Shown here in pieces: positions 26,275-34,529 of a DNA stretch of 48,402 nucleotides. Position 1 is the first letter of the stretch. Each line of letters begins with the position of its first letter. The notes beneath the pieces are model-generated. The model was not told where the DNA came from. It saw only the letters and a list, made by a program, of their open reading frames with translations, and made no database searches. The position numbers and the translations under genes were made by a program. Source of the DNA: Oscillospiraceae bacterium (GTDB lineage: Bacteria > Bacillota > Clostridia > Oscillospirales > CAG-272); assembly GCA_015064745.1 (NCBI GenBank), contig SVRR01000012.1:1-48402 (forward strand). Reading direction: 5' to 3'.

Positions 26275-26303
26275 TTGACTTTTTTGCAAATCTTTGCTAT
26301 AAT
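26275..26303 (+). promoter_or_regulatory. Promoter of tRNA-Leu
   Basis: TTGACT (26275-26280), 17-bp spacer, TATAAT (26298-26303). The mature tRNA begins 14 bp after the -10. Confidence 0.9.
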
Positions 26304-26316
26304 ACCAAATGTTCAC

Positions 26317-26402
26317 GCCGGTGTGATGGAATGGCAGACGTGACGGACTCAAAATCCGTTGGTAGCGATACCGTATGGGTTCAAGTCCCATCACCGGCAC
26401 CA
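26317..26402 (+). tRNA. tRNA-Leu (anticodon CAA)
   Basis: 86-nt class II tRNA including encoded CCA. Acceptor stem GCCGGTG/CACCGGC, anticodon stem ACGGA/TCCGT with loop CTCAAAA (anticodon CAA, reads UUG), a long variable arm, and GGTTCAAGTCC in the T arm. Confidence 0.96.
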
Positions 26403-26404
26403 AA

Positions 26405-26437
26405 GGGCAGGTTCGCGAGAATCTGCCTTTTCTTTTT
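26405..26437 (+). terminator. Terminator of tRNA-Leu
   Basis: GGCAGGTTC / GAATCTGCC (one G-T pair) with loop GCGA, followed by TTTTCTTTTT, directly after the CCA end. Confidence 0.9.
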
Positions 26438-26445
26438 ACAATACA

Positions 26446-26472
26446 AAAGCAGGCTCTTTCGAGCCTGCTTTG
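26446..26472 (-). terminator. Terminator of the 76-residue protein gene
   Basis: AAGCAGGCTC / GAGCCTGCTT with loop TTTC; on the minus strand it is followed by a T-rich stretch. It lies 37 bp past the stop of the minus-strand gene. Confidence 0.8.
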
Positions 26473-26508
26473 CCTGAGTGCTTATATGGTATGATATCTT
26501 CTCGCGTA

Positions 26509-26739
26509 TTAGATATCGGAAAGATCGCCAAGATCTTCTTCAATAATGACAGCAGGCTCTTCATCATCGGGAATGTCGCACTTTTTTCGGAAATCGTCAA
26601 AGACCTGCTTTCCTTGCTTTACGACGTCGGCGCCCTTTTGAGAAAGAGATTCCGCGGCATCGGCAAGTGCTTCCAGCCCTACGGCAACAGCGCCTACGGC
26701 GAAATAGAGTGCGTTTGCGAAGCTGTTTCTGAAATTCAT
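26509..26739 (-). CDS. Small protein with hydrophobic helix, unknown function
   Basis: A 76-residue protein starting MNFRNSFANALYFAVGAVAVGLEALADAAESLSQKGADVVKQG and ending in a strongly acidic tail (DDEEPAVIIEEDLGDLSDI). Residues about 9-35 form a hydrophobic to amphipathic helix that could sit in or on the membrane. AGGGA lies 9 nt before the ATG at 26739. Own terminator, no obvious partner. I do not recognise the family; the pattern recalls small helical proteins annotated in Clostridia as phasin-like or hypothetical. Confidence 0.75.
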   Translation of the reverse strand: MNFRNSFANALYFAVGAVAVGLEALADAAESLSQKGADVVKQGKQVFDDFRKKCDIPDDEEPAVIIEEDLGDLSDI

Positions 26740-26873
26740 ATCATGTCCCTCCGTACGGTGATTATCTTCTTCTAATAACAGTATATATGAAAAATGCTGT
26801 TTATTCAAGGCGATACCATGAAACTTTTGTGTATTTTTTGTGATAAAAGAGATGGAATTTTTGGTATTATCTA

Positions 26874-26902
26874 TTGCATTTTCCCACTATATGGTGTATA
26901 AT
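26874..26902 (+). promoter_or_regulatory. Promoter of the CvpA-like gene
   Basis: TTGCAT (26874-26879), 17-bp spacer, TATAAT (26897-26902), leaving about 55 nt of leader. Confidence 0.8.
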
Positions 26903-26965
26903 GTAACTAGTGCTTTTTTGAAAAAAATGACATAAAAACTAAGTGATAAATTTGGGAGGTGCTTT

Positions 26966-28405
26966 ATGCAATCGTTTCTTTTAATCGCCGCTTTTGTTTT
27001 TATTGCTTGGGATGTGTTTATGGGATTCCGTCGAGGATTTTTTTCGGCACTTCTCCGATTTGGTTTCATCGGCGTATGCTTTGCTGTGGCTTATTTTGCT
27101 TCGGCACCGCTTTCCGGTATTCTCATGGAGCTCCCTTTGCCGTTTTTGGGAGGACAAACGCTTCATGCGGCGTACGAGGGATATCTCGGCGCCCAAGCAG
27201 GGCTTTCGGATGCTTTGGCACTTTCGGAAGCTGTGGAGCAGCTCGTTTTACATTTGCCCGACGTTCTGCTCTCTGAAATTGATTTTATTGTTCTCTTCGT
27301 GCTTTTACGCTTGCTGACGTTACCCCTTTCTTTCTTTGTTTCGCGTCTTCTTTTCGGAAAGCCTCAGAAGAAGCGTTCGAAAAAGGCTCAAAGCAAAGGA
27401 ACGGCGGAAGGCAATGCGGAGAAAAAAGAGAAGAAATCTCTTGCCGGAACTCTCCGCGGTGCCGGAATGGCAGTCGGATTTTTGCAGGCTGTTGTTTGCT
27501 TTGCCGTGGTGCTTGTTCCTATCTTTGGTATTGTAGAGTTCGGCGAGCGCTTTCACGCATCCTTTGCGGATTCCGAGGAGACCGTCCTTGCCGAAATTTC
27601 CGTTGACATCAAGGAAGGCTTGGTAGACCCTATTAACGCAAGCCCCGTGACAGCGATCAGCGAAGCTGTCGGATTGCGTTCCGCTTGTGTTTCTGTTTTT
27701 CACAATCTTTCTGACACGACGCTCGTTCTTTCAAACGGCGAGCGACAGATCGACTACTTTGAGTATCTTGAATCCATGTTTCCCGCGGTTTCCGCGCTTT
27801 TGAAGCTTTCGGATATTGACCCCGAGCATATGACGACCAAGGACTATGAAAATCTTTCGGTGGTCCTTCAAACGGCACAAAACAACGAGGATATTGCGCA
27901 AGCAGTGCAAGACAGCGTAACGGGTGTCGTTTCCGAGTTCGTTGAGGAAAGCTATCGCGCATCGGCGGACGTCGTGATCAATGTTTTTGCTGACAAGGTC
28001 GTAAATAATAAGCAAACAGTTTCTGCGGAGCAGCTGGAGCACGAGGTCAAGGCGATAGAAAAAACCATGCAGGTGATACAAACGGCAACCTCCGAGTCGG
28101 CAGAGAGCGCGTTCGAAGCGGTAAGCGCGGAGGAGCTCGTCAACGATATTATTAAGACCGAGCATCTTTACGACACGCTCATTGAGGTTTCAAACGACCC
28201 CGAACAGCGTGACGTTTTGGTAAAGGACTTTACCTCCACCGAGGAGCAAAAGGCGGAAATGAAAGCCGAGCTGGATAAATACCGCGCGGAGAGTGTTCAA
28301 GCACGCACGCCGGAGGAGGCAGCGCGAATTCTTGAAATGACGGATGCGATCGCAAACCTGCTTGACCTTTCTCTTGACGAAATTTCCGCAGATCTCCTTC
28401 CTTAA
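26966..28405 (+). CDS. CvpA-family membrane protein with long C-terminal domain
   Basis: A 479-residue protein. The N-terminal part looks like CvpA (colicin V production) proteins: hydrophobic segments at about 3-20, 27-48, 97-125 and 166-190, with the conserved DVFMGFRRGFFSALLRF after the first. A Lys-rich linker (PQKKRSKKAQSKG) lies between the third and fourth. CvpA proteins are usually about 160-200 residues; here about 285 acidic, mostly helical residues follow the last segment, with no motif I recognise. Their role is unknown; they may be outside the membrane. GGGAGG sits upstream of ATG 26966. lysC follows after 40 bp. Confidence 0.75.
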   Translation: MQSFLLIAAFVFIAWDVFMGFRRGFFSALLRFGFIGVCFAVAYFASAPLSGILMELPLPFLGGQTLHAAYEGYLGAQAGLSDALALSEAVEQLVLHLPDVLLSEIDFIVLFVLLRLLTLPLSFFVSRLLFGKPQKKRSKKAQSKGTAEGNAEKKEKKSLAGTLRGAGMAVGFLQAVVCFAVVLVPIFGIVEFGERFHASFADSEETVLAEISVDIKEGLVDPINASPVTAISEAVGLRSACVSVFHNLSDTTLVLSNGERQIDYFEYLESMFPAVSALLKLSDIDPEHMTTKDYENLSVVLQTAQNNEDIAQAVQDSVTGVVSEFVEESYRASADVVINVFADKVVNNKQTVSAEQLEHEVKAIEKTMQVIQTATSESAESAFEAVSAEELVNDIIKTEHLYDTLIEVSNDPEQRDVLVKDFTSTEEQKAEMKAELDKYRAESVQARTPEEAARILEMTDAIANLLDLSLDEISADLLP

Positions 28406-28445
28406 ACAGTATTTCATCATCGAACGATAGAAAGTGATTTTTCCT

Positions 28446-29762
28446 ATGCAAGTAAAAGTACTTAAATTCGGCGGTTCTTCTTTGGCAGATGCCGAGCAAA
28501 TGAAAAAGGTTGCGGCAATCGTGAAAGCCGATCCCGCCTGCCATTACGTGATCCCCTCCGCACCCGGTAAGCGCTTTTCGGGCGACGACAAGGTGACCGA
28601 TCTTCTTTATCGCTGCTATGAGCTCTCCAAAACGGAAGAGGATATCAGCGAGGTTTTTGAGATCATCAAGAACCGTTACCGCGATATTATCAAGGGTCTC
28701 GGCATGGATTACTCTCTTGAAGAGGAATTTGCCAAGATCGAGATGTCCATCGTCAATCATGCGGGACGTGATTACGTTGCCAGCCGCGGCGAATATCTCA
28801 ACGGCCGTATTCTCGCAAACTATCTCGGCTTTAAGTTTATCGATGCCGCTAAATGCATTTTCTTTAAGGAAAACGGTACTTTTGATGCCGAGGCGACGAA
28901 CGAAAGCCTCGCCGCACGTCTGGCAAATTACGAGCACGCCGTAATTCCCGGCTTCTACGGCTCTATGCCAAACGGCACGATCAAGACGTTTTCTCGCGGC
29001 GGATCGGATATTACGGGTGCCATCGTTGCCCGTGCCGCGCGTGCCGATCTTTACGAGAACTGGACGGATGTTTCCGGCTTTTTGATGGCGGACCCCCGTA
29101 TCGTAAACGACCCCAAGCCCATTGACGTTATTACCTACCGTGAGCTGCGTGAGCTTGCTTATATGGGCGCGACCGTGCTTCACGATGAGTCCATTTTCCC
29201 TGTACGCCACGCGGGTATTCCTATCAATATCCGCAACACGAACGATCCCTCTGCCAAGGGTACGATGATCGTCCCGAACATAAAGGATTCTGCCGACAAA
29301 TCCGTTATTACGGGTATTGCGGGAAAGACGGGCATCTCCATTATCTCCCTTGAAAAGGATATGATGAATGCCGAGCTTGGCTTCGGCAGACGCGTTCTTC
29401 AGGTCATTGAAGAAAACGGAATTTCTTTTGAGCATTTGCCCTCGGGTGTCGATACGCTTTCCATTGTATTACACACCGCCGCTATGGAAGGAAAGCGCGA
29501 AAAGGTGCTTGCCGAGCTTCGTCATGCCGTTTCTCCCGATGCCCTCACCATTGAAGACGGATATGCGTTGATCGCCGTTGTCGGACGCCGTATGGTTGCC
29601 GCCAAGGGTACCGCTCAGCGTGTCTTCCGTGCCGTGGCGGATGCCGACATCAACATTAAGATGATCGACCAAGGCTCCTCTGAGATAGATATCATTATCG
29701 GTGTGCGCGAATGCGATTATAAGCCTGCAATCAACGCGATTTATAAAGAGTTTGACGTTTGA
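28446..29762 (+). CDS. lysC: Aspartate kinase
   Basis: Phosphorylates aspartate, the first step to lysine, threonine and methionine. The 438-residue protein begins MQVKVLKFGGSSLAD (nucleotide-binding KFGGSS), has SRGGSDITGAIVARA and NWTDVSGF in the kinase domain (about 1-290) and two C-terminal ACT domains (about 300-438), so it should be feedback controlled. It is not fused to homoserine dehydrogenase. The ribosome-binding site is weak (AGAAAG 10 nt before the ATG at 28446); a GTG at 28434 in the same frame is an alternative start. No lysine riboswitch fits in the 40-bp gap after the CvpA-like gene, so the two may be cotranscribed. Confidence 0.95.
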   Translation: MQVKVLKFGGSSLADAEQMKKVAAIVKADPACHYVIPSAPGKRFSGDDKVTDLLYRCYELSKTEEDISEVFEIIKNRYRDIIKGLGMDYSLEEEFAKIEMSIVNHAGRDYVASRGEYLNGRILANYLGFKFIDAAKCIFFKENGTFDAEATNESLAARLANYEHAVIPGFYGSMPNGTIKTFSRGGSDITGAIVARAARADLYENWTDVSGFLMADPRIVNDPKPIDVITYRELRELAYMGATVLHDESIFPVRHAGIPINIRNTNDPSAKGTMIVPNIKDSADKSVITGIAGKTGISIISLEKDMMNAELGFGRRVLQVIEENGISFEHLPSGVDTLSIVLHTAAMEGKREKVLAELRHAVSPDALTIEDGYALIAVVGRRMVAAKGTAQRVFRAVADADINIKMIDQGSSEIDIIIGVRECDYKPAINAIYKEFDV

Positions 29763-29775
29763 TGCCTGAAATATA

Positions 29776-29826
29776 AAAAAAGCTCTCGCTTCCAAGCTTC
29801 GGCAAGGAAAGCGAGAGCTCTTTTAT
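29776..29826. terminator. Bidirectional terminator between lysC and coaX
   Basis: AAAAAGCTCTCGCTT on one side and AAGCGAGAGCTCTTTT on the other form a long stem around a loop that itself contains CCAAGCTTCGG. It lies between convergent genes and has both A and T runs; its right edge overlaps the coaX stop codon. Confidence 0.85.
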
Positions 29827-30599
29827 TGTGCTTTGCGCTTGTTTCTTTTGTAAATTTCCGAGAGTCCTACGAGCGCAACCGTATCGTCCCGTGTAGTGGC
29901 ATGACGGCAAAAGGGAAGGATAAGCGCTGCTTCTTCGCCCGAGCATACGACCGTGGCGGAGCAAGCCATTTGTTCCTCCATACGCGTGAGCATGCCGTCG
30001 ATCATAGCTGCGGCACCGAAAACAGACCCACATCGCATACTCTCCGCGGTGTTCTTACCGATGACCGATTTTGGCGCTAAGGGGGCGGCGTGCGGTAAAA
30101 GCTCTGCGGATGCCGAAAGCGCCGTAGCGGAAATCGACACGCCGGGAGCGATGGCGCAGCCGAGAAACGCCCCCCTGTCATCCAAGGCGGAAAAGGTTAC
30201 CGCTGTGCCGAAATCGACCAAAATGAGGGGAGGTGTGTAGCTCTTAAGAGCACCGACAGCAGAAGCCACCAGATCGCCGCCAAGCTCCGCGGGGTTTTCG
30301 GTTAGGATCGTAAGTCCCGTTTTAATACCGCTTCCGATAAGGTGGGCGCGGAAGCCGAAAAGCAAGCGCACAGCCTCGCGCAGCGTCTCTGTCAGAGCCG
30401 GAGCAACGGAAGCGAAGATGGCACTGTCAAAATCCTCCTTTTGAAAGCCGTGGAAGGAAAGGATGCTCTGTAAAAGGATGGCGTATTCATCGGCTGTTTT
30501 CGTGGTTGATGCTCCCACGGTGGCGTGCCCCTTGAGGATATCGCCGTCAAAAAAGCCAAACGCGATTTTGTCGTTTCGGATAACAAAGACAAGCAGCAT
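29823..30599 (-). CDS. coaX: Type III pantothenate kinase-like protein with altered motifs
   Basis: 258 residues of the CoaX family, which phosphorylates pantothenate to start coenzyme A synthesis. The second half of the fold is typical: NPAELGGDL (102-110), VDFGTAVTFSALDDRGAFLGCAIAPG (128 on) and KSVIGKNTAESM. But the N-terminal phosphate motif, normally DxGNT, reads VIRNDK at residues 6-11, and the Arg that normally follows Asp109 is Leu. The reading frame is intact. Its ATG overlaps the stop of the ECF transporter gene by one base (TGATG), so the two are translated together. Activity is uncertain; a divergent but active enzyme is possible. Confidence 0.85.
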   Translation of the reverse strand: MLLVFVIRNDKIAFGFFDGDILKGHATVGASTTKTADEYAILLQSILSFHGFQKEDFDSAIFASVAPALTETLREAVRLLFGFRAHLIGSGIKTGLTILTENPAELGGDLVASAVGALKSYTPPLILVDFGTAVTFSALDDRGAFLGCAIAPGVSISATALSASAELLPHAAPLAPKSVIGKNTAESMRCGSVFGAAAMIDGMLTRMEEQMACSATVVCSGEEAALILPFCRHATTRDDTVALVGLSEIYKRNKRKAQ

Positions 30600-31213
30600 C
30601 AGATCTTTCTCACCTTTGTATTGAAATAATCAACAACGCGTGTAAGAACGGTGCCGAGCGCGATGTTGCTTACAAATTCTACAATAAAATTAACACCGAT
30701 CCACGAAAGAAAGAGCATGCCGAGAGGATTTTCGCCGTCAGCCGCGCTTCCTGCCAAAAAGCCGTAAAAAATGGTCATCATACCAAGGGCGAACAGACCT
30801 GTGTTCACAATGGGGGTTACAGCACTCGTCACCACGGATGCCACCGTTTTATTTCCCTTCGATAAAAGCGGGAAGAGAAGTCCTGCAACAAGCCCTGCCG
30901 CGGTGCCCTTCAAAAGGCAAAGCACTGTAGTGCCGAGGGCACTGTATTCCATCATCATAAGAATAAAGCCACCGTCCATGCCCGTAAGCCCCGTGATGTA
31001 GACTACCGCGCTAAAGATAAAGCCCAAAAAGGCACCGGTCAAGGGACCGTAAAGGGCGGCGCCGATAATAATGGGGGTGAGGGCAAGGGTAATAGAAAAA
31101 GGCCCGAACTTAATTACCGTGCAGATAAGCTGCAGCACGATCACCAGTGCCGTTAAGATGGCAAGGGTAGTAAGCTTCAGGGTCTTGTCGTGAAGGGTTT
31201 TGCGCGTATTCAT
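30599..31213 (-). CDS. ECF transporter S-component, probably for pantothenate
   Basis: Substrate-binding membrane subunit of an energy-coupling-factor vitamin transporter, 204 residues with six hydrophobic segments (about 13-33, 38-60, 62-80, 86-115, 120-145 and 165-190). The N-terminal LTTLAILTALVIVLQLI and the GPLTGAFLGFIFSAVVYITG segment are typical of S-components. It would pair with a shared EcfA/A'/T module coded elsewhere. Overlap of its stop with the start of a pantothenate kinase gene makes pantothenate the best guess for substrate; this is inference from context only. The start at 31213 is set by AAGGAG. Confidence 0.82.
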   Translation of the reverse strand: MNTRKTLHDKTLKLTTLAILTALVIVLQLICTVIKFGPFSITLALTPIIIGAALYGPLTGAFLGFIFSAVVYITGLTGMDGGFILMMMEYSALGTTVLCLLKGTAAGLVAGLLFPLLSKGNKTVASVVTSAVTPIVNTGLFALGMMTIFYGFLAGSAADGENPLGMLFLSWIGVNFIVEFVSNIALGTVLTRVVDYFNTKVRKI

Positions 31214-31230
31214 TTTTGTCTCCTTACTGT

Positions 31231-31277
31231 CGCTCCCGCTTAGCGAGATACGGCGTAACGTATTCGGGATTTTCCCG
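31231..31277 (-). promoter_or_regulatory. Structured 5' leader of the ECF/coaX transcript
   Basis: Between promoter and start codon lie three back-to-back inverted repeats: CGGGA/TCCCG (31265-31277), ATACG/CGTAT (31248-31263) and CGCT/AGCG (31231-31245). The last ends 17 nt from the start codon, close to the ribosome-binding site. It does not match a riboswitch I know; it may be a small regulatory fold or simply a structured leader. Confidence 0.4.
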
Positions 31278-31285
31278 TTGTGACA

Positions 31286-31314
31286 AGTATAACACAGGAT
31301 TTTTATAAAATCAA
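31286..31314 (-). promoter_or_regulatory. Promoter of the ECF S-component/coaX operon
   Basis: Minus strand TTGATT (31314-31309), 17-bp spacer, TATACT (31291-31286). The leader is about 65 nt. Confidence 0.8.
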
Positions 31315-31331
31315 GTTTTTTTTGCAAATAC

Positions 31332-31360
31332 TTGCTTTTTTTCTCGACAAGTGATAAAAT
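31332..31360 (+). promoter_or_regulatory. Promoter of trmO
   Basis: TTGCTT (31332-31337), 17-bp spacer, TAAAAT (31355-31360), divergent from the ECF operon promoter. Confidence 0.7.
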
Positions 31361-31394
31361 AGAAGGCGTATAAACACTTTTGGGGAGGATGGAC

Positions 31395-32087
31395 ATGGTA
31401 CTCGAATGTAAGCAGATTGCCTATGCGCAAACCGACTTTGATACCAAATTCGGCGTGCCGCGCCAAAGCGGACGTGTGGATGCCCTCACAGCGCGCATCG
31501 TCTTTCTTCCCAAGTACCGCAACCCCGATGCCTTGCGCGGTATTGAGGGCTTTTCACACCTTTGGCTCATTTGGCATTTTTCCGAGGTGGAAGCGAGGGA
31601 TGAATTTCGTCCTACTGTGCGTCCGCCTCGCCTTGGAGGCAACCGCGTCGAGGGTGTTTTCGCGACACGCTCACCTTACCGCCCGAATCCGATCGGACTT
31701 TCCTGCGTGAAGCTTCTCGGCGTAGAGCATACCGAGAAGGAGGGGGACGTGCTCGTCGTCAGCGGTGCGGATCTTGTGAACGGTACGCCTATCCTCGATA
31801 TTAAACCCTATCTTCCGTTTGCCGATGCACGTCCGGATGCTACGGGCGGCTTTGCCGCACCTCTTGCCGACTACGCGCTTAATGTCGTTTGCGATGAAGG
31901 ACTCCTATCACGCTTGCCGGAGGATAAAAGGGATGCCCTTATTTCTGTTTTGCGGGAGGACCCTCGTCCTGCCTACCAAAACGACCCTGACCGCGTTTAT
32001 GGCTTTCCCTTTGCGGGCTTTGAGATTAAATTTTCGGTTGCGGAAAATACGCTTACCGTTTTGGATATCGTAAAGATCAGATTATAA
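31395..32087 (+). CDS. trmO: tRNA (adenine(37)-N6)-methyltransferase TrmO
   Basis: Adds the methyl group of m6t6A at position 37 of some threonine tRNAs. The 230-residue protein has the TrmO/TsaA beta-barrel signatures: FGVPRQSGRV, GIEGFSHLWLIWHF, RPPRLGG, GVFATRSPYRPNPIGLS (SAM and tRNA binding) and LDIKPYLPFAD. The start is taken as the ATG at 31395, because GGGGAGG lies 6 nt before it, rather than the ATG at 31389, which abuts it. It is 16 bp upstream of rqcH, so the operon joins tRNA modification and ribosome rescue. Confidence 0.93.
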   Translation: MVLECKQIAYAQTDFDTKFGVPRQSGRVDALTARIVFLPKYRNPDALRGIEGFSHLWLIWHFSEVEARDEFRPTVRPPRLGGNRVEGVFATRSPYRPNPIGLSCVKLLGVEHTEKEGDVLVVSGADLVNGTPILDIKPYLPFADARPDATGGFAAPLADYALNVVCDEGLLSRLPEDKRDALISVLREDPRPAYQNDPDRVYGFPFAGFEIKFSVAENTLTVLDIVKIRL

Positions 32088-32103
32088 ATCCCAAGGAGTT
32101 ACT

Positions 32104-33843
32104 ATGGCGTTTGATGCCGGCATGCTTTATGCCGTTTTAGATGAAATTAAAAGAGAATGTCTCGGTCTGCGTGTGGAGAAGATCCATCAGCCGACCAAGG
32201 ACGAGGTCGTGCTTTTTTTGCGCGGCAAGCGGCTTTCGGTCAACCTCGGCTCGGTATGCCCTCGCATTGCCTTAACACAGATAGCAAAGGATAATCCCTT
32301 AAAGCCGCCCATGCTTTGCGTTTTGCTTCGCAAGCATCTTTTAGGTGCCGTGCTTGACGGTGTCACCCAGTGCGGCTTTGACCGTGTCGTTTGCTTATCC
32401 TTCACGGGTGCGGATGAAATGGGCTATGTTTCAAAAAAGCTTTTGTACGCCGAGCTGATGGGGAAGTACAGCAACCTTGTCTTGACCGACGAAAACGGTA
32501 AGATCATTGCGGTGGCGAAGCCTATTGATTTTGCGGATAGCGATATTCGTCAGCTTTTGCCGGGGCTCACCTACACACCGCCGCCTGCCCCCTGTAAGTT
32601 GCTCCCTCTTTCGCTTGGGGAAAAGGATTTTCTTTCCGCCTATGCTTCGTATCCGAGAGAAAAGACGGCAGTCCGCTTTCTAACCGATACGCTGGCAGGC
32701 ACGGCTACCGTGGTTGCCCGAGAGCTCGTCTTTCGCGTGGCGGGCGGTGTTGACGCGCTTCTTTCGGACGTGGATGCGGACACCCTTTTTTCCGTTGTTC
32801 ACGACCATTTTGCGGCGCTTGCAGAGGGAAAGACGAAGCCTGTGATCATGCGCGACGGCGGCGGAGCGCCTGTCGCCTACGGCTATATCGCATATACTCA
32901 CCGAGAGGATTGCACCGCCTCTTACGGGGGGAGCTTTGCTTCTCTTTTTGATGCCTACTTTGGTGAAAAAGATCGCCTTGAGCGCATTCATACGCGCGGC
33001 GCCGATCTCGTGCGTCTCGTTTCTCACGCTGAGTCGCGTCTTACGAAGAAGCTCGCGCTTCTTGAAGAAGAGCTTTTGACCGCCGAAAAAAGCGAGGAAT
33101 ATCGCCGTATGGGAGATCTTATCACGGCAGAGATCTATCGCTTGAAGCGCGGCACCTCCACCTTTGTTGCGACCGATTACACCGTCGACCCTCCCGCATC
33201 CGTTACTGTGTCGTTAGACAGTCGCCTTTCGCCTGCCGCCAACGCGCAAAGGTATTATAAGCTGTATGCAAAGGCAAAGACGGCACGTGAAATGGTGGCT
33301 AAGCAAATAGAGCTTGCGCGGGCAGAGCTTGCCTATATGGAGAGCGTTTCTGCCTTTCTCTCACGTGCCCGGACCGAAGCCGATATCAACGAGATCAGAG
33401 ATGAGCTTTACCGTGCCGGCTACGCCGCGCGCATGAAAAAATACGTACCGGCAAAGTCAATCAAGGCACGCCCCCTCTCTTATACCTCGCCAAGCGGTTA
33501 CCGTGTTCTTTGCGGCAAAAACAACCTGCAAAACGAGCTTCTCACCTTCCGTACCGCCGAGAAGGGAGACCTTTGGTTTCATGCTAAGGGCGTTCCCGGG
33601 TCGCACGTTATCCTCGTTTGCGGCGGTGAAGAGCCCTCCGAAGCGGACTATACCTTTGCCGCGGAGATCGCCGCTTTTCACTCTGCTGCAACGGGCGATC
33701 TGGTGGCGGTAGATTATACCCGTGTCAAAAACGTGAAAAAGCCGCCTGCTTCACATCCCGGCTACGTTACCTATAAAACGAACTATACAGCCTTTGTCCG
33801 CCCGAAGGACGGCGAAGGGGAGAAAGGAAACGAATCGTGGTAG
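32104..33843 (+). CDS. rqcH: RqcH, ribosome-associated quality-control factor (NFACT family)
   Basis: Binds stalled 50S-peptidyl-tRNA complexes and adds alanine tails that mark the nascent chain for degradation. The 579-residue protein has the NFACT-N domain (1 to about 190) with the Asp93-Arg94 pair in GFDRVVCL needed for tailing, helical NFACT-C/M regions with a coiled coil (about 300-440), and the C-terminal NFACT-R domain with SPSGYRVLCGKNNLQNE and HAKGVPGSHVIL. Older annotation calls these fibronectin-binding proteins. The tmRNA gene in this window serves a parallel rescue route. The end overlaps the next gene by 7 bp. Confidence 0.95.
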   Translation: MAFDAGMLYAVLDEIKRECLGLRVEKIHQPTKDEVVLFLRGKRLSVNLGSVCPRIALTQIAKDNPLKPPMLCVLLRKHLLGAVLDGVTQCGFDRVVCLSFTGADEMGYVSKKLLYAELMGKYSNLVLTDENGKIIAVAKPIDFADSDIRQLLPGLTYTPPPAPCKLLPLSLGEKDFLSAYASYPREKTAVRFLTDTLAGTATVVARELVFRVAGGVDALLSDVDADTLFSVVHDHFAALAEGKTKPVIMRDGGGAPVAYGYIAYTHREDCTASYGGSFASLFDAYFGEKDRLERIHTRGADLVRLVSHAESRLTKKLALLEEELLTAEKSEEYRRMGDLITAEIYRLKRGTSTFVATDYTVDPPASVTVSLDSRLSPAANAQRYYKLYAKAKTAREMVAKQIELARAELAYMESVSAFLSRARTEADINEIRDELYRAGYAARMKKYVPAKSIKARPLSYTSPSGYRVLCGKNNLQNELLTFRTAEKGDLWFHAKGVPGSHVILVCGGEEPSEADYTFAAEIAAFHSAATGDLVAVDYTRVKNVKKPPASHPGYVTYKTNYTAFVRPKDGEGEKGNESW

Positions 33844-34391
33844 ACCTTTTATCTTTGCAAAAATATTTTATGCTTGAGCACATCCGTGAGGGAGACGTCG
33901 TGGTGGATTTCACCATGGGGAACGGAAACGACACCCTCTTTTTGAGTGAAACGGTGGGATCGTCTGGCAAGGTTTACGCCTTTGATATTCAAGAGGAGGC
34001 GTTAGACTCCACCCGTGCACATCTTGAAGAGGCAGGTGCTCCCGAAAACTACACCTTGATCTGTGCCTCGCATCACCTTGTGAAGGATTATGTGAAAGAA
34101 CCCATCAAGGCGGGGATGTTTAATCTCGGTTATCTCCCGAGAAGCGGACGCAAGATGGTCACGACCATGCGGGAGACGACCATGCCTGCCGTGGAGGCTG
34201 CTTTGGAGCTGTTGTCGGACGACGGCATTCTTCTCGTTGCCGTTTACCCCGGGCATGAGGAAGGAAATCTTGAAGGGCAGATGCTTGCCGAATATTTTGC
34301 GACGCTTGATCGCCGAAAGATTTGCGTTTCCCGCTTTCAGATCATCAACTCCCCTACCTCCCCCTACTTTTTTATTGCCGAAAAGAAATAA
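33837..34391 (+). CDS. Class I SAM-dependent methyltransferase, YtqB-like
   Basis: A 184-residue Rossmann-fold methyltransferase. The SAM motif is VVVDFTMGNGNDTLFLSE (about 22-39), followed by VYAFDIQEEAL, and NLGYLPRSGR, where the NLGYLP phrase is characteristic of the YtqB/rRNA-methylase group (MraW_2). The likely substrate is RNA, as reported for members acting on tRNA wobble positions, but this is not shown here. Start codon GTG at 33837 inside rqcH with AAGGAAA upstream, so it is translationally coupled to rqcH. Its stop lies 2 bp before the left inverted repeat at 34394. Confidence 0.87.
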   Translation: MVDLLSLQKYFMLEHIREGDVVVDFTMGNGNDTLFLSETVGSSGKVYAFDIQEEALDSTRAHLEEAGAPENYTLICASHHLVKDYVKEPIKAGMFNLGYLPRSGRKMVTTMRETTMPAVEAALELLSDDGILLVAVYPGHEEGNLEGQMLAEYFATLDRRKICVSRFQIINSPTSPYFFIAEKK

Positions 34392-34393
34392 GA

Positions 34394-34432
34394 AAAAAGG
34401 CTGTTGCGATAGAGGCGTACCCTAAAGGACAG
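34394..34432 (+). repeat. Left 39-bp imperfect inverted repeat of the XRE unit
   Basis: Starts AAAAAGGCTGTTGCGATAG and ends TAAAGGACAG. It matches the reverse complement of 35755-35793 at 36 of 39 positions. The arms bound a 1400-bp segment holding one regulator gene. Confidence 0.9.
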
Positions 34433-34457
34433 ATTTACCTACCGCCAGAAAAGACAG

Positions 34458-34486
34458 AAACCTCAGATTGATTTTCTGAGGTTTTT
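34458..34486 (+). terminator. Terminator upstream of the XRE gene
   Basis: AAACCTCAGA / TCTGAGGTTT with a short loop and a T5 run. It would end transcripts from the rqcH operon before they enter the XRE gene. Confidence 0.85.
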
Positions 34487-34529
34487 GTAATATAATTGGG
34501 AATAAGAATTTGACGCTATCACGTTAAAA

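Noticed and set aside
28406-28445. Lysine riboswitch in front of lysC
   Set aside because: Only 40 bp separate the upstream gene from lysC, far too short for that riboswitch.
28230-29435. Minus-strand open frame of 401 codons opposite lysC
   Set aside because: Composition of an antisense frame; aspartate kinase on the other strand is complete.
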